Part shown: positions 17,305 through 25,046 of the stretch, piece by piece
Layout: the number at the start of each line of letters is the position of its first letter
How positions within the stretch are numbered: position 1 is the stretch's first letter
Source of the DNA: Microbacterium sp. BR1
Lineage (GTDB): Bacteria > Actinomycetota > Actinomycetes > Actinomycetales > Microbacteriaceae
NCBI RefSeq assembly: GCF_002812725.1
Contig: NZ_NMUN01000008.1
Span: forward strand, 1-64,000
Length of the DNA stretch: 64,000 nucleotides
Direction: 5' to 3'
Made by a program: the position numbers and the translations under genes
Notes under the pieces: generated by a model
Told to the model about the DNA's origin: nothing
The model's database searches: none
Seen by the model: the letters and a program-made list of their open reading frames with translations, nothing else

Positions 17305-17730
17305 TCAGCCGATCGAGCCGCGACGTGGGCCGTCGGAGTCCGGGTCTGCGGTGTCCTGGTCTGCGGCGCCCTGGTCTGGATTCTTCGGTTCGACGGGTTT
17401 CGGCCCGTCCGCCTCGGAATCCAGCATCGCGAGCTCTTCTTCGAGACGGCGAATGCGTTCGTCCTGATCCGAGAACGAGCCCGACCCGATCCTTCCCAGG
17501 AACTCCACGTCATCGTCGGGCGCCGACGCCAGCTTCAGGCGCGAGGGACGCGACCGGCCGACGACGAACCACAGTGCGCCCCCCAGAACGGGAAGCAGGA
17601 CGACGATCGCGATCCAGGTGGTCTTCGACACCCCGCGGTGGCGGCTCGGAGGCTGCACGGCGACGTCAACGATGCTCACGACGTAGAACGCCAATGCCAG
17701 CACCGCCACGATCAGGAGCACGCGGGGCAT
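17305..17730 (-). CDS. PLDc_N-type small membrane protein
   Basis: A 141-residue protein with two N-terminal membrane segments (about residues 4-23 and 38-58) separated by a short basic loop, the layout of the PLDc_N domain, then a cytoplasmic acidic tail with a coiled-coil-like stretch (QDERIRRLEEELAMLD) and a Pro/Asp/Gln-rich end. Role unknown. ATG 17730 is chosen because a -10-like TAGGAT is seven bases upstream. Its stop lies one base before the menD GTG, so it is the first gene of the menD transcript. Confidence 0.8.
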   Translation of the reverse strand: MPRVLLIVAVLALAFYVVSIVDVAVQPPSRHRGVSKTTWIAIVVLLPVLGGALWFVVGRSRPSRLKLASAPDDDVEFLGRIGSGSFSDQDERIRRLEEELAMLDSEADGPKPVEPKNPDQGAADQDTADPDSDGPRRGSIG

Positions 17731-17736
17731 AAGGAC

Positions 17737-17759
17737 CATCCTAGGCGCGACCTAGGATG
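17737..17759. promoter_or_regulatory. Perfect inverted repeat forming two divergent leaderless promoters
   Basis: CATCCTAGG at 17737-17745 and CCTAGGATG at 17751-17759 are exact reverse complements around a CGCGA spacer. Plus-strand TAGGAT (17753-17758) is six bases before the GTG at 17765; minus-strand TAGGAT (17743-17738) is seven bases before the ATG at 17730. It may serve both as paired -10 boxes and as an operator. Confidence 0.65.
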
Positions 17760-17764
17760 AGGGG

Positions 17765-18061
17765 GTGAAGGTTCCACCAGTCCTCGTCTACAGCGTCCTG
17801 CGCCTGTTGGCGTTCCTGGTCCCCCTCGGCCTCATGCTCCTGCTGCCGATCTTCCGTCAGAACTGGCTCCTCGCCGTGGTCTTCGCGGCTCTGATCGGGC
17901 TCAGCTTGTCGCTGCTGTTCCTGCGTCAGCCCCGCGCCGCCGTCGCCCAGGGTCTCGCCACGCGTCGCACCAACGCGCGCACGCAGATACGCGACGAGGA
18001 CGCCGAAGACGACCTGTCAGCCGACGAACGCCCACGCGAGGAGCGCGGCGTAGCCGAGTGA
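17765..18061 (+). CDS. DUF4229-domain membrane protein
   Basis: A 98-residue protein with two membrane segments (about residues 8-28 and 31-53) and a charged C-terminal tail, matching the actinobacterial DUF4229 family, which often lies beside menaquinone genes. Function unknown. The GTG start follows a leaderless-type -10. Its last 45 bases overlap the 3' end of menA on the other strand, and the overlapping tail (SADERPREERGVAE) is low-complexity. Confidence 0.8.
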   Translation: MKVPPVLVYSVLRLLAFLVPLGLMLLLPIFRQNWLLAVVFAALIGLSLSLLFLRQPRAAVAQGLATRRTNARTQIRDEDAEDDLSADERPREERGVAE

Positions 18062-18982
18062 CGTCACCGACGTCAGTGCCAGCGCCGTCACGAGTTCACG
18101 GGGCGCGCGGTAGGTCCAGACGATCAGGATCGCGGGAAGGCCCGCCAGCAGCGCCAGCAGTGTGAGCCAGGCGATCGGGTAGACGAGCGCCAGGAAGCCC
18201 GCGATGCCGAACGGCACGAGCAGGAACAGGGTGAACAGCACCTGGGTCGCGCGCTTGCCGATCAGAACCGTGAGCGTGCGCTTGCCCGCGCTGCGGTCCT
18301 GGTCGATGTCGCGCAGGTTGTTCGCCAGCAGCACGGCGCAGGCGAGCAGTCCGATCGCCACGGCCCCGAACCAGGCCTCCTGCGGCACCGCGAGTGCCTG
18401 CACCCAGGTCGTGCCGACGGTGGCGACGAGCCCGAAGAAGACGAACACGAAGATCTCGCCCAGGCCGAAGTAGCCGTAGGGTCGGCGACCTCCCGTGTAG
18501 AACCACGCCGCGACGATGCACGCGGCGCCCACCGCGATGAGCCACCACTGCTCGGTCCGGATGACGATGGCGAGTCCCGCGATGGCGGCGAGCGCGAAGA
18601 AGGTCAGGGCGACGGTGAGAACGGTGCGGGGCTTCGCGCGGCGGGCACCCGTCAGCCGCCCGGGGCCGACGCGGTGGTTGTCGGTGCCGCGGATGCCGTC
18701 GCTGTAATCGTTGGCGTAGTTGACCCCGACCTGCAGGCAGACGGACACGGCCAGGCAGGCGAGTGCGATGACCCAGTGGAAGACGCCGGTCGCGAGCACC
18801 GCGGCACCCGTGCCCACCACGACGGGCGCGACCGCAAGCGGTAGAGTCCGCGGGCGCGCGGCGCCGATCCAGTCACGGGCCGTCGCGGGCTCCACCCTCA
18901 CGGCATTCGGCCGACCGCTGCGGCGGGGATCGCCACCGCCGCGGTTCTTCGGGGAGCTGCGCTTACGAGGAGTACGGGCCAC
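18017..18982 (-). CDS. menA: 1,4-dihydroxy-2-naphthoate polyprenyltransferase
   Basis: Integral membrane UbiA-family enzyme that prenylates DHNA to demethylmenaquinone. The 321-residue protein has a basic N-terminus, about eight membrane segments, the first aspartate motif NYANDYSDGIRGTDN (Mg-diphosphate binding), the second motif NNLRDIDQDRSAGKRTL and the prenyl-acceptor region WFYTGGRRPYGYFGLGE. GTG 18982 is chosen over the much longer frame because a -10-like TAGGAT is eight bases upstream and a typical MenA N-terminus follows. Converges with the DUF4229 gene. Confidence 0.95.
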   Translation of the reverse strand: MARTPRKRSSPKNRGGGDPRRSGRPNAVRVEPATARDWIGAARPRTLPLAVAPVVVGTGAAVLATGVFHWVIALACLAVSVCLQVGVNYANDYSDGIRGTDNHRVGPGRLTGARRAKPRTVLTVALTFFALAAIAGLAIVIRTEQWWLIAVGAACIVAAWFYTGGRRPYGYFGLGEIFVFVFFGLVATVGTTWVQALAVPQEAWFGAVAIGLLACAVLLANNLRDIDQDRSAGKRTLTVLIGKRATQVLFTLFLLVPFGIAGFLALVYPIAWLTLLALLAGLPAILIVWTYRAPRELVTALALTSVTSLGYAALLAWAFVG

Positions 18983-18990
18983 GAGGGAAC

Positions 18991-18996
18991 ATCCTA
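18991..18996 (-). promoter_or_regulatory. Leaderless-type -10 box for menA
   Basis: Minus-strand TAGGAT, eight bases before GTG 18982. It is part of ATCCTAGGT, another CTAG-centred element. Confidence 0.5.
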
Positions 18997-19005
18997 GGTC
19001 CGCGC

Positions 19006-19956
19006 TCAGAGCTTCCGCAGGAGGACGCGGTCCACCGTGTGATCGGCGGCCTTCTGCAGGATCAGCTTCGCGCGATGCTTCGTGGGCAGCACATTCTCGA
19101 GCAGGTTGGGCAGATTGATGTCGTTCCAGAACCCGCGCGCGACGCGCGCCGCCTCTTCGTCGTCGAGGTCCGCGTAGGTGTTGAAGTACGAGGCGGGCGT
19201 GCTGAACGCCCCGCGCTTGAGCGCCATGAATCGCCCGAGATACCACTCGGCGATGTCGTCGACCTCGGCGTCGACATAGATCGAGAAGTCGAACAACTCG
19301 CTGATCGAGACGTCTTCGGGGCGCGGGGCGGGCTGGAGCACGTTGAGCCCCTCGACGATCAGGACATCGGGCCTGTCGACCGTGACATGGGCGTCGGGGA
19401 TCACGTCATAGCGCAGGTGAGAGTAGATCGGCGCAGACACCCGCGCCGCGCCGCTCTTGACGCTCGTCAAGAAGTCGACCAGCGTGCGGCGGTCGTACGA
19501 CTCGGGAAACCCCTTGCGGCGCATGAGTCCGCGACGCTGCAGTTCCGCGTTCGGGTAGAGGAACCCGTCCGTCGTCACGAGTTCGACGCGGGGGGTGGCG
19601 GGCCAATGCGTGAGCAGTTCCCGCAGCAGGCGCGCGATCGTGGACTTTCCGACGGCCACCGATCCTGCTATCCCGATCACGAACGGGGTCGTGGTGTCGG
19701 ATTCACCCATGAACGCGCTGGTCGATGCCCCGAGGTCTTTCGCCGACTCGACATACAGGCTGAGCAGCCGACTGAGCGGAACGTACACCTCGCGGATCTC
19801 GTCCATGTCGAGGTGGTCGCCGAGCCCCCGGATCTGCGCGATCTCGGTCTGCGTGAGCGGCTGCTCCTCGCCCGACGCGAGCCGGGCCCAATCTGCTCGG
19901 CCGAACTCGCGGTACATCGTCGAGGGCAGCGCGGCGTGCTCGACGAGGTCGGTCAC
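19006..19956 (-). CDS. coaA: Pantothenate kinase, type I
   Basis: Phosphorylates pantothenate, the first committed and feedback-controlled step of coenzyme A synthesis. The 316-residue protein has the P-loop GSVAVGKST near residue 98, VELVTTDGFLYPNAEL, RRKGFPESYD, and the C-terminal GFWNDINLPNLLENVLPT typical of E. coli-type CoaA. The GTG start overlaps the coaBC stop by four bases (19953-19956), so P1 peptidase, coaBC and coaA are one translation unit. Confidence 0.96.
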   Translation of the reverse strand: MTDLVEHAALPSTMYREFGRADWARLASGEEQPLTQTEIAQIRGLGDHLDMDEIREVYVPLSRLLSLYVESAKDLGASTSAFMGESDTTTPFVIGIAGSVAVGKSTIARLLRELLTHWPATPRVELVTTDGFLYPNAELQRRGLMRRKGFPESYDRRTLVDFLTSVKSGAARVSAPIYSHLRYDVIPDAHVTVDRPDVLIVEGLNVLQPAPRPEDVSISELFDFSIYVDAEVDDIAEWYLGRFMALKRGAFSTPASYFNTYADLDDEEAARVARGFWNDINLPNLLENVLPTKHRAKLILQKAADHTVDRVLLRKL

Positions 19957-21209
19957 GGCGTCCCGTCCCCGCGCAGCAGCCGGACGACGCGGTCCAGGAC
20001 GGCGTCAGCCACGGCGCGTTTGGTGCCCGAGACGTCGGCGACGATGTCGCCCGATGACGCGAGCACGACGGCAACGTTGTCGTCGGCTCCGAAGCCCCGG
20101 CCTGCGCCGACGGCGTTCGCGACGAGCAGGTCGGCGGGTTTGCGGGCCACCTTCTCGCGGGCGAGCTCCACGAGTTGTTCGCGGTCGTCCACCGTCTCGG
20201 CGGCGAACCCCACGAGGATCCGCCCCGGGACGGGTCGCGACACGAGGGCGGCGAGCACGTCGACGGTGCGCACGAGATGCAGGTCCATCCGCTCGCCGTT
20301 GACGGCCTTCTTGATCTTGCGCTCGGCGAACTCCGCGGGGGTGAAGTCGGCGACGGCCGCGGCCATCACGACGACGGCGGCGCTCACGGCCTCACGCGCC
20401 ACGGCGTCGGCGAGCTCGGCCGCCGTGCCCGCCTCGATCGTGTGGATCTGCGCCTCGGCGAGCGCGGCGGCCGGCTGCGGGTCGAGGTGCGCGGCGATCA
20501 CGGTGACGACCGCGCCGCGGGCGGCGGCCGCGAGTGCGAACGCGACGCCCTGCTTGCCGCTCGAACGATTCCCGAGGTATCTGACCGGGTCGATGGGCTC
20601 TCGGGTGCCACCGGCGGTGACCAGGACGCGGAGTCCGGCCAGGTCCTGCGCCGGGGCATCCTCTCGCGCACGCGCGTCCGCCGCGGCCAGGGTCGCCGCG
20701 ACGATGTCGGCGGGTTCGCTCATCCGCCCGGGTCCGACATCCGCGCCCGTGAGGCGGCCCGAGTCCGGCCCCACGATGGTCACCCCGCGCGCCCGCAGAG
20801 TCTGGACGTTGCGGACCGTCGCGGGATGCTGCCACATCTCGGTGTGCATCGCGGGGGCCACGACGAGCGGCGCACGACTCGCGAGCACGGTCGTGCCGAG
20901 CAGATCGTCGGCCAGCCCGGTCGCGAGCTTGGCCAGGCTGTTGGCGGTGGCGGGGGCGACGACGATGACATCGGCCTGCTGCCCCAGGGCGACGTGTCGC
21001 ACAGCCGAGACATCGTCGAAGACGGAGGTGCTGACGGGGTGGCGGCTGATCGCCTCCCACGTCGGCGCACCGACGAAGCGCAGTGCCGCATCCGTCGGGA
21101 TCACGTGCACGCTGTGGCCCGCCAGCACGAGATCGCGAACCACCTGAACCGCCTTGTAGGCCGCGATTCCTCCCGTGACGCCGACCACCACCTCGAGCAC
21201 GCGGGTCAT
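19953..21209 (-). CDS. coaBC: Bifunctional phosphopantothenoylcysteine decarboxylase/synthetase
   Basis: Adds cysteine to phosphopantothenate (CoaB) and decarboxylates the product (CoaC). The flavin-binding CoaC half (residues 1-185) has GVTGGIAAYKAVQVVRDL, the ATANSLAKLATGLADDLL segment and PAMHTEMW. The CoaB half (about 200-410) has VTAGGTREPIDPVRYLGNRSSG and the AVADF/KIKK lysine motif. Length 418 is normal. It overlaps the P1 peptidase gene upstream (ATGA) and coaA downstream (GTGA). Having coaA directly after coaBC gives two CoA enzymes in one operon. Confidence 0.96.
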   Translation of the reverse strand: MTRVLEVVVGVTGGIAAYKAVQVVRDLVLAGHSVHVIPTDAALRFVGAPTWEAISRHPVSTSVFDDVSAVRHVALGQQADVIVVAPATANSLAKLATGLADDLLGTTVLASRAPLVVAPAMHTEMWQHPATVRNVQTLRARGVTIVGPDSGRLTGADVGPGRMSEPADIVAATLAAADARAREDAPAQDLAGLRVLVTAGGTREPIDPVRYLGNRSSGKQGVAFALAAAARGAVVTVIAAHLDPQPAAALAEAQIHTIEAGTAAELADAVAREAVSAAVVVMAAAVADFTPAEFAERKIKKAVNGERMDLHLVRTVDVLAALVSRPVPGRILVGFAAETVDDREQLVELAREKVARKPADLLVANAVGAGRGFGADDNVAVVLASSGDIVADVSGTKRAVADAVLDRVVRLLRGDGTP

Positions 21210-22336
21210 GCGTACATCGCACGGTACGTGGGCACATGGCCCAGCGGCGTCGTGACCGGCTCGGCGGCCAGCACGGCGTGCGCGATCGCGCGGGCCATGA
21301 CGTCGGCACCCGCCGCCAGCACCTGGTTCACCCGATCGCTGGCGTGCAACGACTCGAGGGGACCCTCGGGCGGCGGCCAGGGGCCCCTGCCGGTGGAGAG
21401 CGCGAAGGCGACGTCGCCGTCGGAGAGCGTGTGGATGGGACGGATCGCCCGAGCCATCCCGTCATGGGCGCACCCCGCCAGACGCAGGAGCTGCCCGCGG
21501 GAGAGCGGAATGTCGGTCGCCACGACGGCGAGCGTCGTATTGAGCGGCCTCATCGGAAGGCGGCCTCCGGCGAGCGCCGACAGCGCCTCGAACGACCGAC
21601 GGCGCGCGGAGTCGTCCGGCGGGACGAGCCCGAATTCCGGGACTCCCGCGTCGTCGGAGAGCTCGAACTGCTCACCCCAGGGCAGTCCCGTCCGCTGGTT
21701 GACGGTGCTGCCGGCGGAGTTGACGACGACCAGCGCGCCCACGACCCCGCCGCCGGGCAGGACGACGCTCGCCGTGCCGACGCCGCCGCGGATCTCGCCG
21801 GCGACGGCCCCGGTCCCCGCCCCGACGGAGCCCTGTGCGACCGGCGCACCGTCATCGCTCGCGAAGGCGGACTCGAACGCCTCGCGGCCGAGAGCGGCGT
21901 CCGGCCTGGCGAGGAAGTCTCCCCCGCGCCCGAGGTCGAAGAGCGAGGCGGCCGGCACCACCGGGACGACGTGGGTCGGCTCATTTCCGACGACGAACCC
22001 GAGTCCGCGCTCGGCGAGCCCCGCCATGACGCCGCCCGCCGCGTCCAGTCCGTAGGCGCTGCCGCCCCCGAGGTAGACGGCGTGGATGCGCTCCACGACG
22101 CCGGTGGGATCGAGCGCGGCGATCTCGCGCGTCGCGGTCCCGCCGCCACGCGCATCGACCGCCGCCGTCACACCCGCGGCGCCGCCGAAGACGACGGTGG
22201 AACCCGTGAGCCACCCGTCGCCGACACGGCTCGCATGCCCCACCCGGATGCCGTCCACGTCGGTGATGGCGTTTCGGGGGCCGATGCGCAAGCGTCCGGT
22301 GCCGCCCAGGCGCCAGTCGAGGTCCGCGAGATCCAC
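21206..22336 (-). CDS. P1 family peptidase (DmpA/NylC-type N-terminal nucleophile amidohydrolase)
   Basis: A 376-residue member of the self-cleaving P1 family, which includes DmpA aminopeptidase and nylon-oligomer hydrolase NylC. The N-terminus (RIGPRNAITDVDGIRVGHASR) and GGGSAYGLDAAGGVMAGL are family hallmarks. The expected cleavage site is visible as LNTTLAVVATD near residue 265, where the Thr after Asn would become the nucleophile, as in NylC. Natural substrates of most members are unknown. The GTG has a leaderless -10 box and the gene leads the coaBC-coaA unit. Confidence 0.92.
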   Translation of the reverse strand: MDLADLDWRLGGTGRLRIGPRNAITDVDGIRVGHASRVGDGWLTGSTVVFGGAAGVTAAVDARGGGTATREIAALDPTGVVERIHAVYLGGGSAYGLDAAGGVMAGLAERGLGFVVGNEPTHVVPVVPAASLFDLGRGGDFLARPDAALGREAFESAFASDDGAPVAQGSVGAGTGAVAGEIRGGVGTASVVLPGGGVVGALVVVNSAGSTVNQRTGLPWGEQFELSDDAGVPEFGLVPPDDSARRRSFEALSALAGGRLPMRPLNTTLAVVATDIPLSRGQLLRLAGCAHDGMARAIRPIHTLSDGDVAFALSTGRGPWPPPEGPLESLHASDRVNQVLAAGADVMARAIAHAVLAAEPVTTPLGHVPTYRAMYA

Positions 22337-22342
22337 GCCTCC

Positions 22343-22348
22343 ACCCTA
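22343..22348 (-). promoter_or_regulatory. Leaderless-type -10 box for the P1 peptidase-coaBC-coaA operon
   Basis: Minus-strand TAGGGT, six bases, then GTG 22336. Confidence 0.5.
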
Positions 22349-22374
22349 GCCCCGGGCGGCGACGCACCCACCGA

Positions 22375-23013
22375 TCAGTGCTTCGAGCCGGTCAGCGCGA
22401 GCACCCCGCCGAGCCCGATCATCATCCCGCCACCCGCCGCCGAAAGACGCTCCACGCGGCGCGGGCTGCGGGCGAACCAATCGCGGGCGGAGCCCGCGGC
22501 GAGCGCCCACACCGAGTCGCTCGCCCACGCGAGGATCGCGAAGACGATCCCGAGCTCGAGCATCTGCAACGGGATCGTGCCGGCGCCGTAGTCGACGAAC
22601 TGCGGCAGGACGGCGACGAAGAACGCGATCGTCTTGGGGTTCGTGGCGCCGACGACGAACCCCTCGGCCACGAGGCGCCGGGTCGACGAGGCAGCGGCCC
22701 CCGCCGCGACCGCGGCCGCGGCGTCCTTGCGGTGACGGATCGCCTGGATGCCCAGCCAGACCAGGTATGCGGCGCCCGCGAACTTCACGATCGTGAACAG
22801 CACCACGGACTGGGCGACGATCACGCCGAGGCCGAGCGCCACCAGCACCACGAGGACGAGCATGCCGAGGGTCGTGCCGACGACCGAGAGGACGCCGCCC
22901 CGGCGACCGAGCGCGAGGGACCGACCGATGATGAAGAGCACCGAGGGCCCGGGCATGACGATCAGCACGAGCGACGCGATGAAGAACGCCACGAGCTGGG
23001 GCCACGGAACCAT
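22375..23013 (-). CDS. LysE family exporter
   Basis: A 212-residue membrane protein of the LysE/RhtB superfamily, which exports amino acids. The N-terminal helix ends in the signature VMPGPSVLFIIGRSLALGRRGG, an amphipathic region precedes GAAYLVWLGIQAIR, and GFVVGATNPKTIAFFVAVLPQFVD is the family's conserved central motif. Six membrane segments are expected. Substrate unknown. It starts nine bases after the menE stop, so it is likely carried on the menB-menE transcript although it has no role in quinone synthesis. Confidence 0.92.
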   Translation of the reverse strand: MVPWPQLVAFFIASLVLIVMPGPSVLFIIGRSLALGRRGGVLSVVGTTLGMLVLVVLVALGLGVIVAQSVVLFTIVKFAGAAYLVWLGIQAIRHRKDAAAAVAAGAAASSTRRLVAEGFVVGATNPKTIAFFVAVLPQFVDYGAGTIPLQMLELGIVFAILAWASDSVWALAAGSARDWFARSPRRVERLSAAGGGMMIGLGGVLALTGSKH

Positions 23014-23022
23014 GCCGCGATC

Positions 23023-24102
23023 CTATTCCCGCAGGGCGAGCCGGAGCGCCCCGCGGTCGGGCTTGCCCGACGGCAGCTGCGGCACCGGCCGCCGCACGAG
23101 GCGCGCCGGGCGGGCGGCGGGGCCGATCGCGCCGGCGACGGCAGCGCGAGCGGCGTCGAGCAGGCGCGCGTCGTCCGTCGTTGCGGGCGGCTCGACGACG
23201 ATGACGGATGCCTCGCCCCATCGCTCGTCCGCCACACCGATCACGACGGAGAGCTCGAGCCCGGGCACACCGCGCACGACGGTTTCGACGCGGTCGAGCG
23301 AGACGTTCACGCCACCCGAGACGATGACGTTGTCTCGACGCCCGGTGACCCGCACGACGCCGTCCTCGACCGTCCCGGCATCGCCCGTGCGATACCGGCG
23401 GATGCCGTCGGTACCGACCGGGAAGACCGAGGCCGTGAGCGCGTCGTCGCCGAGGTATCCGTCGGCCAGGGTCGGGCCCGCGATCAGCAGCTCACCGTCG
23501 ACGGAGCGCGCCTCGACGCCATCGAGCGGCACGCCGTCGTACACGCAGCCGCCGCTCGTCTCGGTCGAGCCGTACGTGCGGACGACGCGGGCCCCGAGCG
23601 CCTCGGCCCGCTCGCGCAGGGGCACGGGGAGCGCCTGCCCCCCGATCAGGATCGCCTCGAACGAGCGCAGGGCATCCCTGGGGCCGTGCTCGCTCTCGGC
23701 AGCCGCGACGAGCGTTGCGAGCTGTGCGGGGACGAGCGAGGTGTACCGCGCGGCCGAAACGGGCATCTCGCGCGCGGCTGCGACGAAGGCATCCGGGGTG
23801 AAGGGTCCGGCCAGGTATACCGGGCGTGCCCCCGCGAGGTGGGCGCGGATGAGTACCTGCAACCCGGCGACGTAGGTCGCGGGCAGCGCGAGCAGCCAGG
23901 CGCCCTCGCCGATGCGCGCGGCCGTTGCCGTGGCCGAAGCCCGCAGCGCGCCCGCGCTCAGCACGACGGTCTTGGGCACACCCGTGGATCCCGACGTCGT
24001 GATCAGGATCGGGTCGCCGGAGCTCAGCGCCGCGGGCAGCGCTTCGGCGACGGCGCGCGGATCGCTTCCGTCACACGATGAACCCGGTAACTGCACGCTC
24101 AC
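23023..24102 (-). CDS. menE: o-Succinylbenzoate-CoA ligase
   Basis: Activates o-succinylbenzoate with CoA and ATP. The 359-residue protein is a compact acyl-adenylate-forming enzyme: ATP-binding P-loop TTSGSTGVPKTV (residues 35-46), YGSTETSGGCVYDG, the hinge region YRTGDAG ... VTGRRDNVIVSGGVNVS and the catalytic-lysine end LPSGKPDRGAL. It is shorter than typical MenE (about 450 residues) because the N-terminal domain is reduced, which is usual in Microbacteriaceae. The GTG lies five bases after menB. Confidence 0.92.
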   Translation of the reverse strand: MSVQLPGSSCDGSDPRAVAEALPAALSSGDPILITTSGSTGVPKTVVLSAGALRASATATAARIGEGAWLLALPATYVAGLQVLIRAHLAGARPVYLAGPFTPDAFVAAAREMPVSAARYTSLVPAQLATLVAAAESEHGPRDALRSFEAILIGGQALPVPLRERAEALGARVVRTYGSTETSGGCVYDGVPLDGVEARSVDGELLIAGPTLADGYLGDDALTASVFPVGTDGIRRYRTGDAGTVEDGVVRVTGRRDNVIVSGGVNVSLDRVETVVRGVPGLELSVVIGVADERWGEASVIVVEPPATTDDARLLDAARAAVAGAIGPAARPARLVRRPVPQLPSGKPDRGALRLALRE

Positions 24103-24107
24103 GGGGC

Positions 24108-25007
24108 CTAGAACTGCCAGGGGTACGGAGCCCAGTCGGGCTCGCGACGCTCGAGGAACGCATCGCGCCCCTCGACGGCCTCGTCCGTTCCGTAGGCGAG
24201 CCGCGTCGCCTCGCCCGCGAAGAGCTGCTGCCCGACCAGGCCGTCATCGACAGCGTTCATCGCGAACTTCAGCATGCGGATCGACGTCGGCGACTTGCCG
24301 AGGATCGTCCGGGCCATCGCGAGAGCCTCGCGCTCCAGGTCGGCATGCGGCACGACCCTGTTGACCGTGCCCATCTCGCGCCCCCGCTCGGCGGAGTACT
24401 CCTCGGCGAGGAAGAAGACCTCGCGGGCGACCTTCTGCCCGACCTGCTTGGCGAAGTAGGCGCTGCCGTAGCCCGCGTCGAACGATCCGACATCCGCGTC
24501 GGTCTGCTTGAACTTTCCGTGCTCGGCGCTCGCGATCGTCAGGTCGCAGATGACGTGCAGACTGTGTCCGCCGCCGGCCGCCCACCCGGGCACGACCGCG
24601 ATGACGACCTTCGGCATGAACCGGATGAGTCGCTGCACCTCGAGGATGTGCAGGCGTCCCACGCGGGCCGGATCGGTGACGGATGTCTCGTCTTCCGAGT
24701 ACTTGTACCCATCGCGGCCACGGATGCGCTGGTCGCCACCCGAACAGAACGCCCAGCCGCCGTCCTTCGGGCTCGGTCCGTTGCCCGTCAGCAGCACGAC
24801 GCCGATCTTCGGGTCCTGGCGTGCCGCGTCGAGCGCACGGTAGAGCTCATCGACCGTGCGCGGTCGGAACGCGTTGCGCACCTCGGGCCGGTTGAACGCG
24901 ACCCGCGCGATGCGTCCGTCGACCGAGACGTGCGCCGTGATGTCCGTGTAGGCGTCCGCGCCGGGCGCGAGGCGCCACTCAGCCGGATCGAAGATCTCCG
25001 AGACCAT
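24108..25007 (-). CDS. menB: 1,4-Dihydroxy-2-naphthoyl-CoA synthase
   Basis: Crotonase-fold enzyme that closes the naphthoquinone ring. The 299-residue protein has RPEVRNAFRPRTVDEL, the active-site loop GWAFCSGGDQRIRGRDGYKY, oxyanion-hole VPGWAAGGGHSLHVICDLTIAS and the MenB-specific SFDAGYGSAYFAKQVGQK and C-terminal PDWAPYPWQF. ATG 25007 is preferred over the much longer open frame because the frame upstream is antisense to menC. A -10-like TAGGCT lies seven bases before it. Leads menB-menE-lysE. Confidence 0.96.
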   Translation of the reverse strand: MVSEIFDPAEWRLAPGADAYTDITAHVSVDGRIARVAFNRPEVRNAFRPRTVDELYRALDAARQDPKIGVVLLTGNGPSPKDGGWAFCSGGDQRIRGRDGYKYSEDETSVTDPARVGRLHILEVQRLIRFMPKVVIAVVPGWAAGGGHSLHVICDLTIASAEHGKFKQTDADVGSFDAGYGSAYFAKQVGQKVAREVFFLAEEYSAERGREMGTVNRVVPHADLEREALAMARTILGKSPTSIRMLKFAMNAVDDGLVGQQLFAGEATRLAYGTDEAVEGRDAFLERREPDWAPYPWQF

Positions 25008-25014
25008 GAGACTC

Positions 25015-25040
25015 AGCCTAGGCACCCACAGGAGCAAGAT
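25015..25040. promoter_or_regulatory. Divergent menB/menC promoter region
   Basis: Minus-strand TAGGCT (25020-25015) is seven bases before menB ATG 25007. Plus-strand CAAGAT (25035-25040) is six bases before menC ATG 25047. Both fit leaderless spacing. CCTAGG sits at the centre of the minus-strand element. Confidence 0.5.
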
Positions 25041-25046
25041 GGGGTC

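Noticed and set aside
19039..21147. A 702-codon open frame on the plus strand across coaA and coaBC
   Set aside because: It is the antisense of two well-supported genes, rich in Arg, Ala, Ser and Thr without any motif. Such frames are expected at this GC content.
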